Origin: Candidatus Aenigmatarchaeota archaeon | Lineage (GTDB): Archaea; Aenigmatarchaeota; Aenigmatarchaeia; JACPZZ01 | Direction: 5' to 3' | Assembly: GCA_016177205.1 (NCBI GenBank) | Contig: JACOVS010000039.1 | Span: forward strand, 1 to 54,754 | Length of the DNA: 54,754 bases | Part shown: piece after piece, positions 7,494 through 16,258 of the stretch | Numbering within the stretch: position 1 is the first letter of the stretch | Layout of the letters: every line of letters starts with the position of its first letter | Notes under the pieces: generated by a model | The model's database searches: none | Told to the model about the DNA's origin: nothing | The model's input: the letters and a program-made list of their open reading frames with translations, nothing else | Translations under genes and position numbers: made by a program

Positions 7494-10189
7494 CAGCTGC
7501 ACCCGCACACGGTTTTGTAATCTTCTCCCGCCGCTTTCGCCAGCTGCCCAAGCGTGCATTTGTTCGCGCCGCAGATCAGCGCGTTCTTTTCAGCGTAATC
7601 AACGCCCGAGCACACGAAATCGCCTGTGCATTGCGCTATGCCGCAGCAGGCCCGCATTGCCAGTTTTGCCGCGTCCTTAGGATTTTTTTCTATGTTACAC
7701 TGCAATATGTTCATGTCAATGTTTTTCAGCGGCTCGAAAGGCCGGAAGGGCCATGTCGTGTCGTACTCGGTCCACATTTCTATGGAGTTGCACGCAGGTT
7801 GCAAGAGCCAGCCGTACACGGCGAGCTTTCCAACGTCCGCTATCACAGAGCACGCCAGCGAGCCGTAAAATCCCGCTGCCATTTCGTTGAACTTGCCCTC
7901 GTCAAAGTAGCAGTAGTTTGAACGCCCTGGTGTTGGGCATTTATCGACGTCTGCGATGACTACAGGCTCGCCGTTCTTGGATCCGTCCTCGTAAAAGCTG
8001 ATTTGCGCCAGGCACGGAGAAACGAGGTGGAACCTTGGATTTTTCTCAAAAGAAAACGCGCCCAACCCAGCCCCGAGGGGCGACGTGAAACCGTCGCGTT
8101 TTAGCTTCAAGTCAACGGCTTTTGAGACAACGTAAACCGTTTCATAATCCTTTATCCGTTCTTCCGCGACGTCCGATTTTCTCTGCTCGACCCCCTTCTG
8201 GTTCAAACACACCGTATTGGATTCGCAGCCCGCGTTTGGCGATTTAAGGTAGCTATACTTCAACTCGTCCTCGACGTCGCTCGCGGCGTAGCCCATGACG
8301 TTCATTTTTATGAATTTGCTTGTCCCCTTTGGGCTCCACCCGTCCAGGCTGTCGTAAATTGCGTACGGCAAAAATTCGTACTCGTCCTTTGCCATCAGCG
8401 CCAGCATTTCCGGCTCCCGTTTCCAGGAAGCGGAAAATTTCGCGATTTCCAGCGCGTCGTCCGCGTCGCCTGTTATGCTGTTGGCCAGTTTCAGCTCGCT
8501 TTCGTAATCGCGCAACAGTCTTTTTCCGTAATTCGGCACGTCGAATTTTTTGTTCACGGATTCTATTACGTCGTCGCCAACACCCGCAGCTTTTAATTCA
8601 GTTATATAACTGCTTCTCAATTTTGACGCGATCGACGCTACGTCTCCGTCAGTTGCTGTTCCGGACAGGAATCTTCCGTAAGCGCCCGACGTAACCCCGG
8701 TTCCTGCGCCGTCCGTGGCTGTTTTCAGAGACGATTCCAAAAACGAGAATATCGCCGTATCCGTCTCCGCGCCCGCGATTATGGCCTTGTCGCTTGCGAA
8801 GAATTTTCCTGTAATAGCGGCCATGCTGTCCGGGTCTGTGATTTGTGTCTCAAGTTTCAGGCCCGCAAACCTCTTTTGTATGTTCTCCGAAATTTCCGGC
8901 AGCAGGTTTCCTTGGTCGTCGAAGAATCTCATGGAGCGGAAAACCGGTATCGCGTCAACGCTCTTGGAAAATCTTTTTATGCCGGTTTGTTCAAAAAATG
9001 AAGTTATCGGCCTGGACGGATAAAGACCGTATCTTGCCGCCATCTTCCGCGAGTTTGCGTCAAAAGATTCTTTCGCCTTTTTCATCGCGCCGTTCATCAG
9101 CCCGTAAAACCCTTTGTCGGCTGTTTCCGAATCCTGGACAATTTTTCTGAAAGTGATTTTTGACAGGTCCGTTATCTCGTTCTGCAGCGCAACATCGGCC
9201 GCTTTGTACGCGAAAAAGCTGTCAAGGTTCCTGCCCATCTGTTTTTCTTCTTCCACTGCGCTACTGCCCAGTTTGTTTATCAAATTTTGCAACTCCGCCC
9301 TTTTCCCGGCAGGAACAACAGCCTTTTGCACCAGCTCCCCGGTTGCCGTATCCTCTGCGTTTACCATCTTCACGGCAAACTGGTCGCCAAGTTCCTCCGC
9401 CAAATCGTCCTGTATCTTTATCACCTCTATCAGCCCGTTGTCGTCCATTGTTTTCAGGAAACCGAGCCCCACGGTTCTACCGAAAATATTCGGCGCGGTT
9501 TTTGCGGTTATCCATTTTTTCGCGGACAGAACAATTTTGTCAACCCCTGTTACCTCGAAAATGAATTTCATCGAGTTTGTGAGCCCTTTTGTAGCGAGCC
9601 CGCCAAGATACTCCACACCCTTTAGCGGAAGGGTTATCGGCGTTGCGATTATCTTTGCGCCTTTTGCAAAATACTCCGCAACCTCGCCCGCCCGGGTCTT
9701 TGAAACTTTGCTGGCTATCTGGCCGCCTATCCCTGAGGCTTTCAGCGACGACAGGGTCCCGCTGAAAAGCGACAGCCCCATGTTTATGCCGATTATCTGG
9801 GCCATGTTTTTCGTGAAAGGATAGCTCTCGTCGAATTTGTACAGCCCTTGCGCCAGGTTTTCCGGCGATTCCGGGAAGTGCTCCCAGTATATCATGTACT
9901 CGGGTGTGGAGAGGGCTCTATAATCTACAGGGTTCAATGTCAGCGGGCTTCCGACCTTGTTCTGGCACAGCATCGCGTACGTCGTATAGGGGCTGTCTTT
10001 TGTGTAAGTGCCTGTAGTCGCAACGGTATCGACGGCGACTTTTATGTTGTTCGCGGTTTTTTTCGCCAGGTCGTCGCAGTAAGGCCCGCCTATCAGCGTG
10101 TAGATGACATAGGCCGTAATGAACAGTATTAGAATTCCGGCAAGAAGGAAGACCTGGTCCTGGCCGAACCCCTTTTTGTGACTTAGCAT
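7493..10189 (-). CDS. Giant class III signal-anchored surface protein (898 residues), CGCS end
   Basis: An exported protein far longer than ordinary pilins. ATG 10189 gives MLSHKKGFGQDQ followed by a hydrophobic helix, which fits a class III signal with cleavage after KKG; the longer frame starts at a TTG one codon earlier. Most of the chain (about 130-700) is helical and charged, with hydrophobic segments near 135-150 and 190-215, then a Cys-rich C-terminal third including MRACCGIAQC, ICGANKC and the terminal KTVCGCS. No known domain was recognised. The gene shares ATGA with the next gene. It may be a pilus tip, a stalk or a large minor pilin. Confidence 0.75.
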   Translation of the reverse strand: MLSHKKGFGQDQVFLLAGILILFITAYVIYTLIGGPYCDDLAKKTANNIKVAVDTVATTGTYTKDSPYTTYAMLCQNKVGSPLTLNPVDYRALSTPEYMIYWEHFPESPENLAQGLYKFDESYPFTKNMAQIIGINMGLSLFSGTLSSLKASGIGGQIASKVSKTRAGEVAEYFAKGAKIIATPITLPLKGVEYLGGLATKGLTNSMKFIFEVTGVDKIVLSAKKWITAKTAPNIFGRTVGLGFLKTMDDNGLIEVIKIQDDLAEELGDQFAVKMVNAEDTATGELVQKAVVPAGKRAELQNLINKLGSSAVEEEKQMGRNLDSFFAYKAADVALQNEITDLSKITFRKIVQDSETADKGFYGLMNGAMKKAKESFDANSRKMAARYGLYPSRPITSFFEQTGIKRFSKSVDAIPVFRSMRFFDDQGNLLPEISENIQKRFAGLKLETQITDPDSMAAITGKFFASDKAIIAGAETDTAIFSFLESSLKTATDGAGTGVTSGAYGRFLSGTATDGDVASIASKLRSSYITELKAAGVGDDVIESVNKKFDVPNYGKRLLRDYESELKLANSITGDADDALEIAKFSASWKREPEMLALMAKDEYEFLPYAIYDSLDGWSPKGTSKFIKMNVMGYAASDVEDELKYSYLKSPNAGCESNTVCLNQKGVEQRKSDVAEERIKDYETVYVVSKAVDLKLKRDGFTSPLGAGLGAFSFEKNPRFHLVSPCLAQISFYEDGSKNGEPVVIADVDKCPTPGRSNYCYFDEGKFNEMAAGFYGSLACSVIADVGKLAVYGWLLQPACNSIEMWTEYDTTWPFRPFEPLKNIDMNILQCNIEKNPKDAAKLAMRACCGIAQCTGDFVCSGVDYAEKNALICGANKCTLGQLAKAAGEDYKTVCGCS

Positions 10190-10264
10190 CAAATAATAAT
10201 CTGCTTTCTTTCCCTTAAGGCTATCCCAAGGTTGTTTTCTCTTATCTTAAGGCTTTTCCAAATC

Positions 10265-10312
10265 TTTTCTTTTTACCTTAAGGGTTTTTCTTTTTTAAAA
10301 GAAAAAGCTTAT
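10265..10312 (-). terminator. Repeat copy 1: T-rich hairpin directly after a stop codon
   Basis: On the minus strand this begins at the stop codon of the 107-residue pilin and reads through a near-perfect hairpin (TTTTTCTTTT pairing AAAAGAAAAA), then CCTTAAGG. It is nearly identical over 48 nt to 13218-13266. Archaeal termination favours T-rich tracts, so partial termination or 3'-end processing between a small pilin and the large downstream gene is the simplest reading. The rest of 10190-10264 is AT-rich with further CCTTAAGG and CTTAAGG copies. Confidence 0.5.
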
Positions 10313-10635
10313 CAGCAACCGCAGAACGTTTTTACTTTGTCGGGCGAGATCCCTATCTTGTCCGCCGCCGACCCAAGGGATATCTGGTTTTTTAAGTCCC
10401 CGGAACCGAAAGCGGACCTTAAATTTTCCGGCACAGTGCACCAGACCTGGTCCGGGTTGATACATGTCAACGGCATGTTCAACTGGCAGCATGATCGGAC
10501 GAATGTCTGCTTGCCCAGGTCGCTCGTCGGCTGCTGGCCGCCGAAAATTATGACACCGACCAGGACGGCCAACACAACAATAGCAAGAACTATAATGACC
10601 ATTAACTCAACGGCCATCATGCCCTTTTTTCGCAT
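10312..10635 (-). CDS. Type IV pilin-like protein, C-terminal FCGC
   Basis: A 107-residue pilin-like protein. MRKKGMMAVELMVIIVLAIVV has the class III pattern, and the Glu five residues after the predicted Gly cleavage site matches the conserved Glu5 of bacterial type IV pilins. The exported part contains SCCQLNMPLTC and WCTVPENL and ends with KTFCGC. The final CGC is shared with 4290-4586 and with the 898-residue protein. A T-rich hairpin starts at its stop codon. Confidence 0.85.
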   Translation of the reverse strand: MRKKGMMAVELMVIIVLAIVVLAVLVGVIIFGGQQPTSDLGKQTFVRSCCQLNMPLTCINPDQVWCTVPENLRSAFGSGDLKNQISLGSAADKIGISPDKVKTFCGC

Positions 10636-10668
10636 AATATCACACGCCTTCCATCGTATTTTCGTTGA

Positions 10669-11097
10669 TCACGCCTTGACGCATTTTTTCGCCGAGTCGT
10701 CGCATTTTAACCCGGTCGCGCACTTCACAGTGTAACTGCCGCACGCGCTGTCAACCCCGACAGCAAGCACGCCGCAGCATCTTATCTGGCAGTTTTTCGG
10801 GTCTGTTATTCCGGCTTTGTTGCACTGCTCCCACAGGTTTATCTTTTCGCCTTTCAAAGTTATTTCCGAGTCGTCCAGAACTTTTTTGCACGCGGTCTCT
10901 TCGTAATTCACGCCGCACGCGCTGTTCGCGCACCCCACGCCGCCTTGGTAGGTTGCGCACGCAAACTCCAGATTGCCGCCCTGTTTCGCGCTGTTCAGGT
11001 TGGGAATCACGAAAACGAAAACTATTCCCAGTATGACCGCCAAAAGGACCACGCCTATGACAACAACCGTCGCAAGGTTTATTTCTCTCTCAGGCAT
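10669..11097 (-). CDS. Cys-rich pilin-like exported protein
   Basis: A 142-residue protein with a short charged start (MPEREINLAT) and one hydrophobic helix to about residue 32, then an exported domain with about a dozen cysteines (CATYQGGVGCANSACG, CQIRCCGVLAVG, CGSYTVKC). The helix start resembles a pilin assembly helix, but the basic KG site of the neighbours is missing, so cleavage by the prepilin peptidase is uncertain. The even number and spacing of Cys suggest a disulfide-rich fold. It lies 33 bp before the next pilin and 5 bp after the 64-residue gene. Confidence 0.75.
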   Translation of the reverse strand: MPEREINLATVVVIGVVLLAVILGIVFVFVIPNLNSAKQGGNLEFACATYQGGVGCANSACGVNYEETACKKVLDDSEITLKGEKINLWEQCNKAGITDPKNCQIRCCGVLAVGVDSACGSYTVKCATGLKCDDSAKKCVKA

Positions 11098-11102
11098 CTA
11101 AA

Positions 11103-11297
11103 TCAGCACTGTATCCTTAAACCCTTCATCAGCTGGCACAACGCGTCGCCTATCAACGGGACAGCGTTTAATCCTGCCGGTTTCCCTATCACAGCGACGA
11201 GCAAAACGCCCGCACCCAGGATTATTACCAGGCCGGCGACAACCAGCGCAAGCAGCAGGGGCTTGTCGCCTATCTGTCCCTTACTGGCATTTGCCAT
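11103..11297 (-). CDS. Small pilin-like protein, 64 residues
   Basis: A very small protein: SKGQIGDKPLLLALVVAGLV gives a KG site and hydrophobic helix of the class III type, followed by only about 25 exported residues with two cysteines (CQLMKGLRIQC). It overlaps the end of the upstream 108-residue gene by 17 nt. At this length it may be a minor pilin or a helix-only filament subunit, as in some archaeal filaments. Coding support comes from the signal, position and codon pattern. Confidence 0.72.
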   Translation of the reverse strand: MANASKGQIGDKPLLLALVVAGLVIILGAGVLLVAVIGKPAGLNAVPLIGDALCQLMKGLRIQC

Positions 11298-11607
11298 AAT
11301 TCGTACCCCTTATTTCAGACACGCATTTTTTCCCGGCCGCGCAATCCTCGTTGTTGTCTATTCCCTTCCACGCCCTGCACCCGCACTCATTCTTGCCTTC
11401 AACGGTGTGCACGCACGCTTTGTTGTCGGTATTTCCGCAGAAATCCTGTTTTGCCAGGCACCCTGCCGCGGATATTATCTCGTTCCTGTCCCTTTCAACG
11501 TTCTCGCCGCTGCTTTTTATCCAGCCAAGGTAGAGTGCCAGCAATACCAGCGCAATGACCAGCGCCATCATCAACGCGAAATTGTATTCTGACATGCCTT
11601 TCCGCAT
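11281..11607 (-). CDS. Pilin-like exported protein, Cys-rich
   Basis: A 108-residue protein starting MRKGMSEYNFALMMALVIALV, a class III signal with an acidic residue after the cleavage site and a hydrophobic helix. The exported part has six or more Cys, including NECGCRAW in the middle and CAAGKKC. It overlaps the start of the 64-residue pilin-like gene by 17 nt. Likely a minor subunit of the same filament; there is no closer family match I can name. Confidence 0.78.
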   Translation of the reverse strand: MRKGMSEYNFALMMALVIALVLLALYLGWIKSSGENVERDRNEIISAAGCLAKQDFCGNTDNKACVHTVEGKNECGCRAWKGIDNNEDCAAGKKCVSEIRGTNYGKCQ

Positions 11608-11642
11608 AGGATTATTTTGTTTTTGCCGACTTTATTATCCAT

Positions 11643-13193
11643 CTATGGGTTGTTTATGTTGGGGGGCATTACTTTTGTCAGCGAAATATCCTTGAACCCG
11701 TTCCTTCCTTTATCGTCCGCTCTCTCATCAAAGGCGGGAGGCGGGAATTCCTTGCCGTTCGGGTAAAACCATCTAACTGTTCCTGTTCCGTCCGTTACCC
11801 GTATGTTGTCGTAATACGAAACCACTTGCTGGTTGTTGCCGGCGTCGTATCCTATCACAACATCAACGATGTCCACAGCCTTGCCCCATACGCCGGGCGG
11901 CGCGGGTAAAATTCTGTGGTACCATTTTCCGCACGCAAACTCTGTAAGGTCCATACCCGAAGCGTCTGAAACGTCTGGTTTCGCTCTAACCCATTCGTTG
12001 TTTAACCAGTCATACGACCATCTCCAGTACGGAAGGTTGTTCCATTCATTGTACGGGTCAGCCTTGGCCCTTAGTTCTATCCCCCCGACCTCCTTTTCGC
12101 ACGTGCGGAGGAATACGTCATACTCGATAATGTCGCCGGGTCTTATTGTGTACGGCGAATCTATTTCATACGCTTTCAAATACAGCAACTTACCTTCGCC
12201 GGTTGCTGCCAGTTTGAGTATCTCGTCTGAGTGCGCCCCTATATCGCTTTGCGGGCTCGCCTGAGTCGGAGGTACGTACACTACCGGTATGACCATCGCA
12301 CTGGTTTTATCTTGATCGTACCTGCAAGTTCCCCCGCACCCCTCCTTTTCAAGGAGAGCCGAACTTTCTTCGAAAAAGACGTGTTTGTCGCCGTTCGTAG
12401 ATTTTATCACTATGTTATCGTAAAGCGCTGCATAAACAACGCCGCCCTTGGTGTCTTTAGTTTCGTAAGTTTCACCGCCCATTACCAGTGATATCTTCTC
12501 AAGCGTCTTGCCCCCCTTTGGTATAGGCAATACCCTGTGGTACCATTTCCTGTAGGCATAAGGTGTCATATCGCTGTCTTTGGCCGCTTTCGTCGGGTCT
12601 TTATCGCAGTTTTTAAGTGTTCCAACAAGACCCACGCCATCCTTCCAGCTATCATCGTCGTCCATCTTGCCTCCTGTTGTTTCAATGGTTATCCCGCCTG
12701 TACAGGGTGTTTTCAAAGGCAGGTAAACATCATACTCCAGCACATCCCCGTTTTTTATAAGGTACTGGGTTGATCCTCCTATCGGCACGCCTGCTGAAAT
12801 TTTCAGTCGTATTTTATTGCCGCCAGAAGCGCTGGTCGGCGCAATAAAGTGCAACACGTTCCCGCTCGGCCGGCCTACGTAATTAAGCAGTGCCTTGCAC
12901 GCGTCACTTGGTTCGCATTTGTTGTTCTTGCACGTTTCTTCCGTCGAACACAACCTGCCCGACGAGGTTGGCGTAGCTTCGCATAGGGCGCCGCACTGGG
13001 CCGGTGTCGTCGTACCGTCGCCCGAAGAGCCGCTGCTGTCAGGAATTATCTTATTCAGCCACGGAACTTTATTCAAGAAATCCTTGAAAGCGCCGGATGT
13101 ATTCAAACCAACTATAACACCCAGAACAACAAGAAGGACAATAACGCCCAGCGCTAACCCCAAAACGTGCGCGTCCATCCCTTTTCTTGTCAT
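11643..13193 (-). CDS. Pilin-anchored adhesin with two jelly-roll-like repeats
   Basis: A 516-residue protein. MTRKGMDAHVLGLALGVIVL is a class III signal and helix; a Cys-rich neck (CGALCE...CSTEETCKNNKCEPSDAC) follows. Two homologous modules then appear, each with GD[VI][LI]EYDV[YF]L, a [RK]KWYHR[VI]LP[IA]P-type motif and a YDNI strand. That pattern is like carbohydrate-binding or concanavalin-like jelly rolls, though no exact family was identified. A fusion of a pilin anchor to two binding modules suggests a tip adhesin. Downstream of the preceding 67-residue gene, repeat copy 2 lies in the gap. Confidence 0.8.
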   Translation of the reverse strand: MTRKGMDAHVLGLALGVIVLLVVLGVIVGLNTSGAFKDFLNKVPWLNKIIPDSSGSSGDGTTTPAQCGALCEATPTSSGRLCSTEETCKNNKCEPSDACKALLNYVGRPSGNVLHFIAPTSASGGNKIRLKISAGVPIGGSTQYLIKNGDVLEYDVYLPLKTPCTGGITIETTGGKMDDDDSWKDGVGLVGTLKNCDKDPTKAAKDSDMTPYAYRKWYHRVLPIPKGGKTLEKISLVMGGETYETKDTKGGVVYAALYDNIVIKSTNGDKHVFFEESSALLEKEGCGGTCRYDQDKTSAMVIPVVYVPPTQASPQSDIGAHSDEILKLAATGEGKLLYLKAYEIDSPYTIRPGDIIEYDVFLRTCEKEVGGIELRAKADPYNEWNNLPYWRWSYDWLNNEWVRAKPDVSDASGMDLTEFACGKWYHRILPAPPGVWGKAVDIVDVVIGYDAGNNQQVVSYYDNIRVTDGTGTVRWFYPNGKEFPPPAFDERADDKGRNGFKDISLTKVMPPNINNP

Positions 13194-13217
13194 TTTTGAC
13201 CTCTTGATTATCTATTA

Positions 13218-13266
13218 TTTTCTTTTTACCTTAAGGGTTTTTCTTTTTTAAAAGAAAAAAGCTTAT
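13218..13266 (-). terminator. Repeat copy 2: T-rich hairpin directly after a stop codon
   Basis: Nearly identical to 10265-10312, with one extra A. On the minus strand it overlaps the stop codon of the 67-residue pilin-like gene and separates it from the 516-residue adhesin. It forms a T-tract/A-tract hairpin followed by CCTTAAGG. Terminator or processing function is inferred from its placement and composition. Confidence 0.5.
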
Positions 13267-13466
13267 ATATTACAAATGGCCGACCCGAACCCGCCCATGG
13301 ATGTCGCTAAAAACCCGCATATCCCTTTTCCAACAGTCATCGCAAGCCCGCCCGAACCCGCCTCTTCATTTGCGAACGCTATCACAACAACCAGGACAAC
13401 TATGGCCACGACAACCGCGCCGATGAAAACAAGCATGGCGCTCGTTATGCCTTTTTTATCAGTCAC
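13263..13466 (-). CDS. Small pilin-like protein, 67 residues
   Basis: A 67-residue protein that starts at GTG 13466, which overlaps the stop of the upstream gene as GTGA. MTDKKGITSAMLVFIGAVVV is a class III signal and hydrophobic helix; the exported remainder is Gly-rich and holds only two Cys. Its near-complete reliance on the helix makes it a possible filament core or minor subunit. Start choice is supported by the overlap. Confidence 0.75.
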   Translation of the reverse strand: MTDKKGITSAMLVFIGAVVVAIVVLVVVIAFANEEAGSGGLAMTVGKGICGFLATSMGGFGSAICNI

Positions 13467-13708
13467 TTAACCACTCCCACCGTGTGCGCATAAAGCCACG
13501 TCGACGCCCTTAGCGGGAAGCAAACGGTTTTATCAACCAGTCCGCCGCCCACGTCGCACGCGTTCGGTATGTTCGCGCCGGATGAAATGCCCTGTAACGC
13601 TATTATAACCGCTATTATCACGGCTAACGCCACTATAGCCAGTATCGCAAGGAAAAAAGTCTTTCCCGCCTCCGCCTCTATCTGCCCCTTCACCATTGCC
13701 GTTTTCAT
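13463..13708 (-). CDS. Small pilin-like protein, 81 residues
   Basis: ATG 13708 has a strong site (GGAAAGGAAAC) upstream; the longer frame would begin with a TTG. MKTAMVKGQIEAEAGKTFFLAILAIVALA has a KG cleavage site followed by two acidic residues and then a hydrophobic helix, as in archaeal pilins. The exported part is about 40 residues with two Cys. It couples to the 67-residue gene by GTGA. The long hydrophobic tract after the acidic residues would begin after Glu/Ala of the mature chain, as in type IV pilins. Confidence 0.75.
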   Translation of the reverse strand: MKTAMVKGQIEAEAGKTFFLAILAIVALAVIIAVIIALQGISSGANIPNACDVGGGLVDKTVCFPLRASTWLYAHTVGVVK

Positions 13709-13753
13709 TTTAATAGTTTCCTTTCCACCAAAGCCCAAGATTTTTCTTTTCCC

Positions 13754-14182
13754 TTATCGCCTGTCCACATCCACTTCTATCAGCGACGCCCCGCCGGTTA
13801 ATGATATTTTGACGTCGTAAACCTTTTTATCAGCGTTTATCGTATCGCCCGTGTATTTCCACGCTAGGTTTTCACAGTCCGTATCCGCGAGCTTGGCCGC
13901 TATTTCCGCAGCTCCGAGAGAACCGGACGTGGATTTGTATTGCGACGTGCTGTCAAAGCCTTTTGCAAAACTGCTTCTCGACTGCCAGAGGCTGCACATG
14001 CCGTACGCTATCCTCGTCGCAAGCACGTCTGCGTTGTCCACGTACAAGTCGCCCGTTTCTGGTAGCTGGTTGAACCTTATCAGCCTTGGCAGTATCAATG
14101 ACGCTACCCCGTATAGCAGGGACGCTACAATGAACGCCGCAACTAGCCAGAACAAAAACCTTGGCTGGTCGGCGGCTGCCAT
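13754..14182 (-). CDS. Single-pass membrane protein next to TadC
   Basis: A 142-residue protein with one transmembrane helix (about residues 8-30) and an exported domain of mixed structure with two Cys (MCSLWQS, DTDCENL). Its ATG overlaps the TAA of the TadC-type gene (TAATG), so it is translated with it. The final SLTGGASLIEVDVDRR looks like a terminal beta hairpin. Family unknown; a minor pseudopilin or assembly factor is likely from position. Confidence 0.72.
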   Translation of the reverse strand: MAAADQPRFLFWLVAAFIVASLLYGVASLILPRLIRFNQLPETGDLYVDNADVLATRIAYGMCSLWQSRSSFAKGFDSTSQYKSTSGSLGAAEIAAKLADTDCENLAWKYTGDTINADKKVYDVKISLTGGASLIEVDVDRR

Positions 14183-16254
14183 TATAATCCTCCGATTATG
14201 CTGTCTTTTATCTGCGACCCCAGCGTCGAATAAACAACAGTTATCGCCAGCACGTAAACGACCAGCGAAATGAACATGTTAATAGATAGCGTGTGGTAAA
14301 GATTTATCCTGTCCTCGCCCGTTTCAATCTTGCTGACAAAGTACGACAACAATCCGGCGACCTCGATCATGTAGATTCCTACGACCAATTGGAACACCTC
14401 TGCCGTTACCCCGCCCTTGTCAAGCCCGACTGTCAAAAATAACGGCAAACTGGAGCCGACGCCCTGCGCGGTCAGGTCCGCTAATTTTTCTCCGAGAACT
14501 TTGATTATGTCCAGCATTATCAGCGCCATCGTCACCGTCACGCCGGCGACCATCGGTGCAAGGATCGCGCCCAAAAATTTCATGCTTGTCGTGCTCTCGC
14601 CCAGGATATCGCGCAGCTCCTCTTCGATGGCGTGAACGTCTTTAAGGTAACGGGAAATGGACAGCATGGATTGGGATGCGTTGTAAACGCCCTTCCTGAC
14701 CGCTTCCACGACAACCTTCATCACCGAGATTATGAGGCTGGACGGGTAATACCAAACGGCTCCGTAGTTTTTGTCGAATATAGCCTGCTCAAAGGTCATG
14801 CCCAGCCTCTTTATATTTTGAACGATGCGGCCGAAGAAATCGGATATTCCAAGGTCGCGGATTTTTTCCTGGTTCTTATCTATTGCGTTTTCTATCGGCG
14901 TCCCTGACGATAACTGGTTGCCTAAATGGAAAATCGCTTCCGCAAACTCGTTCTCGACGCTTATTACTTTCCTGCGTACGCTTGTTCTCTGGAAACTTTC
15001 CAGGAACGCATAAAGTGACATTGGCAGCGAGATTGATGCGATGATTACAGTCGAGTACATCACGCGCGCAAAAGACGTTGCCGCGCTGTTCGTCATGCCG
15101 CTGTAGCCGATGAAGAAAAGCGCGGCGAAAAGCAGGGCCGGCAGTATGTATGTCCTGATTTCGATTTTTTTGCCCGACAAATGCGCCCGGAAATAGCCTT
15201 CCTTGGGCGTGTCCGGGTGCTCTGAAACGTCCGGTTTCGACAGCGTCGGCGGTTTCGTCGCCAATATGTTTGACGTGTACCAGTACAGCCCTAGGAACAA
15301 GAATACGTCGTACCCGAGGAAAAGCATGTACGGTTGCACTATGTTAGAAAGGAATAACACCAGCACAGGGAACATCACGAGCCCCATTATCGGCAGCAAA
15401 ATCCCCATTGCGTGAATGATCAGCAGCGGCATACGCAAGTTTTGCGCGTAGTGGCCCATCCTCTCCCTTGTTCCTTTCAGTATCACGTCAACGGCCTCGT
15501 CCAGCATTACAAGGCGCTTTTTCTCGGGCTGGTCCACCGAATTCCGTATCAGCGTCAGCGCCGAAGAGAACTCCTCGTTTTCGTTTTTCCACCGCGAACT
15601 GATGTATTTGTCAAGGGCCCTGTCTATGCTGTCCTCCTTTCTCATGTATATGTCCCACAGCAGCTTCCGGAAATCCAAAGCGAGCGGTCCCGTAAGGTTC
15701 GTCGCAACGAATTTGACAGCGTTCTCCAGGTTGGGGGATATTCTCATGGAGATAACCATGTAAACGACCGATAACACGATCTCTTCCGACGCCTTTACGC
15801 GGAAATCGCGCGCTTTTTTTGCCGGATAGCCGTGGATATAAACTCCCGACAGTATGGAAAAAACCAGCATGGTAACGCCGATGAATATCGGCACGGCCCC
15901 AATTGCGGCCGCGGCAACTGAAACCAGGACGAGAAATATCGGCAGAAGGAACGCTGCCGATGTTATACCCGCGGGCGTGCACTGCAAACCGGTGAAGTCT
16001 ATCTCTTTGCGCAACTGCTCTGCGGAGCTCTTCGAAGGCTCGACCTTGAGTATTTTTTCGGAAATGGAACAAAGTTTTTCGTAGATATTCAGTTTCTTCT
16101 TGGCCCCCCTCTCTTCGGTCTTGAAGGTTTTGTAGTCAAGGGACAGGAATTGTTCCTCGCTCCTTTCATCGTCTCCGCTGTCCTCGAAAATCCTGGGTTC
16201 GTAATCGCGCGCTATCCTGTTTAGTTCGTCCTCGTCTATTCGTCTCTCTCCCAT
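14182..16254 (-). CDS. tadC: Type IV pilus/type II secretion membrane platform protein, TadC/FlaJ-type
   Basis: A 690-residue polytopic protein that forms the inner-membrane platform for filament assembly together with the ATPase encoded upstream. It has a hydrophilic N-terminus of about 85 residues, then hydrophobic segments near 95-145, 270-320 and 365-415, and a final group from 560 to the end. Two copies of a T2SSF-type cytoplasmic helical domain lie between them (around 150-270, with VLSVVYMVISMRISPNLENAVKF, and 435-555, with FHLGNQLSSGTPIENAI). Archaeal FlaJ/PilC proteins have this duplicated plan. It starts 4 bp after the ATPase stop. Confidence 0.92.
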   Translation of the reverse strand: MGERRIDEDELNRIARDYEPRIFEDSGDDERSEEQFLSLDYKTFKTEERGAKKKLNIYEKLCSISEKILKVEPSKSSAEQLRKEIDFTGLQCTPAGITSAAFLLPIFLVLVSVAAAAIGAVPIFIGVTMLVFSILSGVYIHGYPAKKARDFRVKASEEIVLSVVYMVISMRISPNLENAVKFVATNLTGPLALDFRKLLWDIYMRKEDSIDRALDKYISSRWKNENEEFSSALTLIRNSVDQPEKKRLVMLDEAVDVILKGTRERMGHYAQNLRMPLLIIHAMGILLPIMGLVMFPVLVLFLSNIVQPYMLFLGYDVFLFLGLYWYTSNILATKPPTLSKPDVSEHPDTPKEGYFRAHLSGKKIEIRTYILPALLFAALFFIGYSGMTNSAATSFARVMYSTVIIASISLPMSLYAFLESFQRTSVRRKVISVENEFAEAIFHLGNQLSSGTPIENAIDKNQEKIRDLGISDFFGRIVQNIKRLGMTFEQAIFDKNYGAVWYYPSSLIISVMKVVVEAVRKGVYNASQSMLSISRYLKDVHAIEEELRDILGESTTSMKFLGAILAPMVAGVTVTMALIMLDIIKVLGEKLADLTAQGVGSSLPLFLTVGLDKGGVTAEVFQLVVGIYMIEVAGLLSYFVSKIETGEDRINLYHTLSINMFISLVVYVLAITVVYSTLGSQIKDSIIGGL

Positions 16255-16258
16255 CGTA

